A stretch of DNA of 64,000 nucleotides from Paraburkholderia hayleyella (lineage in GTDB: Bacteria; Pseudomonadota; Gammaproteobacteria; Burkholderiales; Burkholderiaceae). The stretch covers positions 868,001-932,000 of the forward strand of contig NZ_QPES01000001.1 of assembly GCF_009455685.1 (NCBI RefSeq), given 5' to 3'. Below, piece after piece: positions 60,284 through 64,000 of the stretch (its first letter is position 1; each line of letters begins with the position of its first letter). Under the pieces are notes generated by a model, which saw nothing but the letters and a program-made list of their open reading frames with translations, did no database searches and was not told where the DNA came from. The position numbers and the translations under genes are program-made.

Positions 60284-60724
60284 ATGGAAAGACACATGGG
60301 CCAGCGCATGGCCGCATTCACGCTGCTTGAACTGATGATCGTGCTGGCTATCGGAGCGATACTCGCCGCGTTTGCCGTGCCATCGTACCAGGGCCAGGTG
60401 AGGCGGGCCCACCGGATGGATGCAGTTGCTGCGCTTTACCGGGCCGCGCAGTTCATCGAAGCGCGCCCTCACTATCGTGGCGAGGCATTGCCTGTGGGTT
60501 TTGACCAGGCGCCCTCATTGGGGACGATGGTTTACCGCGTGAAGGTCTTGCCTGGCGATAACGCTGCGCAAGCCTATGTTCTTGAGGCACAACCGGTGGA
60601 GTCGGGGCCCATGCATGGGGACGCTTGCGGGGTGTTCGTGCTTGACGCCAGCGGGCTGCGCACTAATCGCTTTGAAGAGGGCGGGATGGGACCCTCCGTA
60701 CAGACATGCTGGCATTCCCGTTAA
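60284..60724 (+). CDS. pilE: Minor pilin PilE-type
   Basis: The 146-residue type IVa pilin-like protein has the segment AA/FTLLELMIVLAIGAIL and a C-terminal Cys pair forming a D-region-like loop. The residue before the cleavage site is Ala rather than the usual Gly. ATG 60284 has AGGAGG 6 nt upstream; an in-frame ATG at 60245 overlaps pilX. It is the last gene of the minor-pilin operon. Confidence 0.8.
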   Translation: MERHMGQRMAAFTLLELMIVLAIGAILAAFAVPSYQGQVRRAHRMDAVAALYRAAQFIEARPHYRGEALPVGFDQAPSLGTMVYRVKVLPGDNAAQAYVLEAQPVESGPMHGDACGVFVLDASGLRTNRFEEGGMGPSVQTCWHSR

Positions 60725-60730
60725 GCGGTG

Positions 60731-61168
60731 TTAGTGCTGGACAGGCTTGTCGCTGTCACGTCGGACTTGTTGCCAGACGCGGTATGCCTCCCACGCCGCG
60801 AGGCCGAGGCCGCCCCATTTGAGCAAGGGTTTTGCACTGGCGAGCAGCGTGGTGCGCAGGGGTTTGGCGAGCAGCAGCGAAGCTATTGAACTCAACAGTG
60901 GATATTGTTTGAGTACGGCGCCTAAACCCGCGCTGGAATGTTTTGTTGCATTCCCGCGTACCCCGGCAAAACCGGGTACCAAAAATTTGATCCAGCTGAA
61001 ATGCGTCATGGTTTGGCGCAGCTCTGTGGTGGCCTGGCCGAGTTCCTCGCGCTCAATGCTTGCGCGCACGATCAGCAGTTGCTTGCGTACCGCGCGCAGG
61101 TGCGGCGTGCTCAGGTCTTGGGCAACCGGCCGCCGCTCTGGAACGGTATCAGATGGAGTTGGGCTCAT
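60731..61168 (-). CDS. Hypothetical protein of the yqjD-yqjE-type cluster
   Basis: The 145-residue protein has a basic, polar N-terminal 60 residues, a Gly/Ser segment and a C-terminal hydrophobic helix (LLKWGGLGLAAWEAYRVWQQV). By order (DUF883, YqjE, this gene) it takes the place of YqjK, but I see no conserved motif that proves it. It is convergent with pilE, 6 nt apart. Confidence 0.7.
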   Translation of the reverse strand: MSPTPSDTVPERRPVAQDLSTPHLRAVRKQLLIVRASIEREELGQATTELRQTMTHFSWIKFLVPGFAGVRGNATKHSSAGLGAVLKQYPLLSSIASLLLAKPLRTTLLASAKPLLKWGGLGLAAWEAYRVWQQVRRDSDKPVQH

Positions 61169-61256
61169 AGAAATGGGCAGTTGGGCAAAAGGTGGGGCAT
61201 AAGCCTGGTGGGCAATAAGCCAGCCTGACGCTATCGGGCTATCGGGCGCTATTGAG

Positions 61257-61646
61257 CTATTGCTTGCGGAAGATCTCGCGGTCTTTTTCGAATTCGTTCA
61301 GCGTGGCGGAGAAAACATTAGGTGAATGGCGCAAGGCATGGTGTGCGCGCAAGCCGCACGCAAGGGCTGCGAGCGCATAAACACCCGTGATTGTGCCTAA
61401 TGCGGCCAAGCGCCAAGGGGTATCCCAAAAGACAATGGCAATTAACGCGGTGAGCGCGATCAATGCCATCAGGGCTAGCATCATCGCGGCGAGTCCAAGA
61501 AACAGCACGCTCAACAAGCGGCTTTTTTCTTCTGCTAGTTCAATGCCGACCAGTTCAAGCCGGGTTTGCAAAATTGCGAAGACAGAGCCGAAGATGCGGC
61601 GCAAAGGACCATGGTCCGCGCGCTGCGATGAGGTGTCGATCGTCAT
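61257..61646 (-). CDS. YqjE/phage-holin-family membrane protein
   Basis: The 129-residue protein has an N-terminal amphipathic part ending LELVGIELAEEKSRLL, the YqjE/Act-transporter signature, and two transmembrane helices (about 48-72 and 80-102). The start at 61646 is chosen by family form; a longer frame to 61832 runs over the DUF883 stop. Its role in membrane/ribosome stress is inferred from E. coli relatives. Confidence 0.8.
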   Translation of the reverse strand: MTIDTSSQRADHGPLRRIFGSVFAILQTRLELVGIELAEEKSRLLSVLFLGLAAMMLALMALIALTALIAIVFWDTPWRLAALGTITGVYALAALACGLRAHHALRHSPNVFSATLNEFEKDREIFRKQ

Positions 61647-61806
61647 GGCTGATAGGCATTCCATGCGTGGGGAGATACGCGAGAAAATCCGGCTGGCCGG
61701 AAAGGGGGGCGCTGACCGGTCTGCGGTCTGTTTTTTGTTGTGTCCTGGCGGCCAGCCAGACGTGTCCGGCTTGCCGTGTCTTTGCCAGGGGCCAAGCGCG
61801 AGACGC

Positions 61807-62109
61807 TTACTTGCGATTGACCAGCAGGCCAATCAGTGCGCCTATGCCTGCTGCGATACCGATGGAGGCCCATGGATGCTCGTGGACGTAGTCGTCGGTG
61901 GCGCGTGCGGCTTTCTTGCCTTTTTCAACGACGACGACTTGTACGTCGGCGGCTTTTTCGCGGGCTTGCTTGATGCGCGCGAGTGTTGTTTCACGCAGCT
62001 CCGACGCCCGTTCGCCTGTGGCGCTAGCGGCTTGTTTCAACAGGTCCTCAGCATCGGCGAGAACAGTTTTGATATCCGACATGAATTGCTCCTTATTGAT
62101 TTCTGACAT
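61807..62109 (-). CDS. DUF883 (YqjD/ElaB-type) membrane-anchored protein
   Basis: This 100-residue protein has a charged coiled-coil region (residues 10-65) and the C-terminal anchor HPWASIGIAAGIGALIGLLV with a final basic tail. YqjD/ElaB proteins tether stationary-phase ribosomes to the membrane. AAGGAA lies about 8 nt before the ATG at 62109. It heads the three-gene minus-strand group. Confidence 0.85.
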   Translation of the reverse strand: MSEINKEQFMSDIKTVLADAEDLLKQAASATGERASELRETTLARIKQAREKAADVQVVVVEKGKKAARATDDYVHEHPWASIGIAAGIGALIGLLVNRK

Positions 62110-62505
62110 TGACAGTTTCCTTCGCGTCGCGTCGAACGTGAATCGTAACCAAAGAAGCGGCCTCTGGCGAGCGCATTCACGCATGTTTTGTTCCAGGGAG
62201 GCCGGAATAGGGCTGCGCAATGACCTGTACGGCATAGCTGAAAGGCGCCCAGCCCGTTTAAACGAATTTCATGATGGAGTTTTACACGGCGGCAAAGTTT
62301 CCGCGGCGCAGGAGAAATTGACAACGAAATGGGCGACATAACCGTCACGATGACAAAAACTTATAACAACCGCTTATAACGGTCTGACGCAATGTTTGTT
62401 CATTGTGCAGTGCTACTGTCGTATGCTGCCCGTCTTGCACACTGTATTGCATGTCTCGCAGGCACTTGCGGCCTGGCCCGTTTGATCCTCACAAGGAGTT
62501 GCATC
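62110..62505. other. Divergent intergenic region, DUF883 / peroxiredoxin
   Basis: These 396 bases hold the promoters of two divergent genes. A direct repeat CTTATAAC occurs at 62360-62367 and 62373-62380, and a TTGACA box stands at 62318-62323 without a matching -10 at normal distance. No gene or RNA is recognised. Confidence 0.45.
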
Positions 62506-63147
62506 ATGAGTCTACGTCTTGGCGATACCGCCCCGGATTTCGAGCAGGATTCCAGCATCGGCCCGATCCGTTTTCATGACTGGTTGGGCCAAAGCTGGGG
62601 GGTGCTATTTTCCCATCCAGCTGATTTCACACCGGTTTGCACGACTGAGCTTGGCCTGACGGCAAAGCTTGCCGATGAGTTCGCTAAACGCAATGTCAAA
62701 ACCATCGCGTTGTCGGTGGATAGCGCCGAATCCCATCAAGGCTGGATCAAGGATATCAACGAAACCCAGGCGGCTAACGTGGGTTTTCCGATTCTGGCCG
62801 ACGGCAACCGCAAGGTGGCCGAGCTCTACGACATGATTCATCCGAATGCGAGCACGACAGTGACAGTGCGTTCGCTGTTTGTGATTGACCCGGCAAAGAA
62901 AGTGCGGCTCATCATCACGTATCCGGCGAGTACGGGCCGTAACTTTGACGAAGTGTTGCGAGTGATTGATTCGCTGCAACTCACCGATAACCACCAGGTG
63001 GCAACGCCAGGTAACTGGAAGCCGGGCGATGATGTCGTGATCGTGCCGTCGCTGAAGGACGAAGAGGTGATCCGGCAGAAATTCCCGAAAGGCTATACCA
63101 CGTTGCGTCCTTATTTGCGGATGACGCCGCAGCCAGATCGAAAATAA
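62506..63147 (+). CDS. 1-Cys peroxiredoxin (Prx6-type)
   Basis: The 213-residue peroxiredoxin has the peroxidatic Cys45 in HPADFTPVCTTELG. There is no resolving Cys in the usual C-terminal position, so it is the Prx6 (1-Cys) subgroup with the long C-terminal domain VVIVPSLKDEEV. It reduces H2O2 and lipid peroxides. ATG 62506 follows AAGGAG. A terminator follows its stop. Confidence 0.92.
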   Translation: MSLRLGDTAPDFEQDSSIGPIRFHDWLGQSWGVLFSHPADFTPVCTTELGLTAKLADEFAKRNVKTIALSVDSAESHQGWIKDINETQAANVGFPILADGNRKVAELYDMIHPNASTTVTVRSLFVIDPAKKVRLIITYPASTGRNFDEVLRVIDSLQLTDNHQVATPGNWKPGDDVVIVPSLKDEEVIRQKFPKGYTTLRPYLRMTPQPDRK

Positions 63148-63180
63148 CCCGGCACGGCTTCCAGCAGATTCATGTTATTC

Positions 63181-63221
63181 GCTGTGCGGGGGCGCTGTTT
63201 CAAACGGTGCCCCCGCGCAGC
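63181..63221. terminator. Rho-independent-type hairpin after the peroxiredoxin gene
   Basis: GCTGTGCGGGGGC (63181-63193) pairs with GCCCCCGCGCAGC (63209-63221) with one G-U pair, giving a 13-bp, very GC-rich stem and a 15-nt loop. A short CTTTC tail follows. It lies between two convergent genes and may serve both. Confidence 0.65.
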
Positions 63222-63301
63222 TTTCAACCCGATCGCCTTTAACCTGATTCAACCCCGCTGTTTCAACCTGCCTGAGCCCTTAGCCCCATTTCGGCAAACG
63301 C

Positions 63302-64000
63302 TCAGAAAAACGCCTGTATTCCCGTTTGCGCCCGGCCAAGAATCAGTGCGTGGATATCGTGCGTGCCCTCGTAGGTATTCACCACTTCGAGATTGACCAG
63401 ATGGCGGGCCACGCCAAATTCGTCCGAGATGCCATTGCCGCCCAGCATGTCGCGCGCCAGCCGGGCGATGTCAAGTGCCTTGCCGCACGAATTGCGCTTC
63501 ATCATCGACGTGATCTCGACCGCAGCGCTGCCTTCTTCCTTCATGCGTCCGAGGCGCAGCACGCCTTGCAGCGCGAGCGTCAATTCGGTTTGCATGTCAG
63601 CGAGCTTTTTCTGAATCAACTGGTTGGCGGCCAGCGGCCGGCCAAATTGCCGGCGCTCCAGGGTATAGCTGCGCGCGGTATGCCAGCAGGCTTCGGCTGC
63701 GCCCAGTGCACCCCAGGCGATGCCATACCGTGCCGAATCCAGACAGGTAAAGGGGCCACGTAGCCCTCGGACACCAGGCAAAAGCTGGGTCTCGGGAACG
63801 AATACCTGGTCCAGCACGATTTCACCGGTGATGGATGCGCGTAGGCCGACCTTGCCGTGAATGGCGGGCGCAGACAGGCCTTTCCAGCCTTTTTCGAGGA
63901 TAAAGCCGCGAATCACATCCTCGCCGTTTTCGGCAAGCTTGGCCCAGACGACGAAGACATCTGCGATGGGCGCATTGGTGATCCACATTTTCGCGCCCGA
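63302..64000 (-). CDS. gcdH: Glutaryl-CoA dehydrogenase, C-terminal part (runs off the window)
   Basis: About 233 C-terminal residues of an acyl-CoA dehydrogenase are present: KMWITNAPIADVFVVWAK, then ERRQFGRPLAANQLIQKKLADM, MLGGNGISDEF and the YEGTHDIHALILGRAQTG end with the catalytic Glu in YEGT. This residue set is that of glutaryl-CoA dehydrogenase (lysine and aromatic catabolism). The 5' part lies beyond position 64000. Confidence 0.88.
   Translation of the reverse strand, partial: SGAKMWITNAPIADVFVVWAKLAENGEDVIRGFILEKGWKGLSAPAIHGKVGLRASITGEIVLDQVFVPETQLLPGVRGLRGPFTCLDSARYGIAWGALGAAEACWHTARSYTLERRQFGRPLAANQLIQKKLADMQTELTLALQGVLRLGRMKEEGSAAVEITSMMKRNSCGKALDIARLARDMLGGNGISDEFGVARHLVNLEVVNTYEGTHDIHALILGRAQTGIQAFF

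Noticed and set aside
62318..62346. A sigma-70 promoter for the peroxiredoxin gene built on the TTGACA box
   Set aside because: No acceptable -10 hexamer occurs at 16-18 nt spacing.
1..64000. CRISPR arrays or a second tRNA/rRNA gene
   Set aside because: No evenly spaced repeats with unique spacers and no further cloverleaf or rRNA sequence were seen on either strand; the short tandem repeats have no spacers.

Overview
The window reads as chromosomal DNA of a GC-rich betaproteobacterium of the Burkholderiaceae (Burkholderia, Paraburkholderia or Caballeronia type). The evidence is the core-gene order on the right side: tRNA-Lys, the cpoB-pal-tolB-tolA-tolR-tolQ-ybgC block, glyA-nrdR, a minor-pilin operon, a DUF883/YqjE group, a 1-Cys peroxiredoxin and a glutaryl-CoA dehydrogenase. 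This is inferred from gene content only; no 16S gene is present.

Positions 1-42.6 kb form a steroid-catabolism cluster of the aerobic 9,10-seco pathway. A LuxR-type regulator (33-1349) stands at the left edge. A long plus-strand run (2068-28750), mostly with ATGA-type overlaps, encodes a luciferase-like oxidoreductase, HsaA and HsaB (3-HSA hydroxylase), KstD, a hydroxysteroid-dehydrogenase-like SDR, KshB, a FadD3-like ligase and HsaC. It continues with the C/D-ring (HIP) module: IpdA, IpdB, IpdC, EchA20, two long/short acyl-CoA dehydrogenase pairs, FadA6, IpdF, further SDR, MaoC and thiolase genes. It ends with a YCF48 beta-propeller protein and an MMPL/RND transporter. KshA follows (28892-29968). 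A minus-strand run (37921 to 31183) encodes an SDR, a DUF1302 outer-membrane protein, a DUF1329 periplasmic protein, HsaE, HsaG (broken by a 1-nt frameshift) and HsaF. HsaD, another SDR, an EthD-like protein and a delta4-(5alpha)-ketosteroid dehydrogenase (Kst4D) complete the set. Together they can oxidise an androstane nucleus, cleave rings A/B through HsaC and HsaD, take the C5 fragment to pyruvate and propionyl-CoA (HsaE/F/G) and degrade the HIP remnant. No sterol side-chain module is visible.

Positions 42.7-48.7 kb are an accessory stretch. They hold a minus-strand PAAR / GH24 lysozyme / LprI-like module that looks like a type VI secretion effector with its immunity protein. Its upstream partner is cut by an IS3-family element (44571-45765) that lacks an obvious target duplication. 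Beyond the IS lie an unknown membrane protein, an unknown soluble protein overlapping a convergent DUF488 gene, and a strong hairpin next to tRNA-Lys.

Positions 48.7-64 kb are conserved housekeeping DNA: tRNA-Lys with a near-consensus sigma-70 promoter, the Tol-Pal envelope complex, a YdfG-like SDR, a probable ZTP (pfl) riboswitch ahead of glyA, nrdR, five minor-pilin genes (fimT-pilV-pilW-pilX-pilE), three small membrane-associated stress-type proteins, the peroxiredoxin and the partial gcdH running off the right end.
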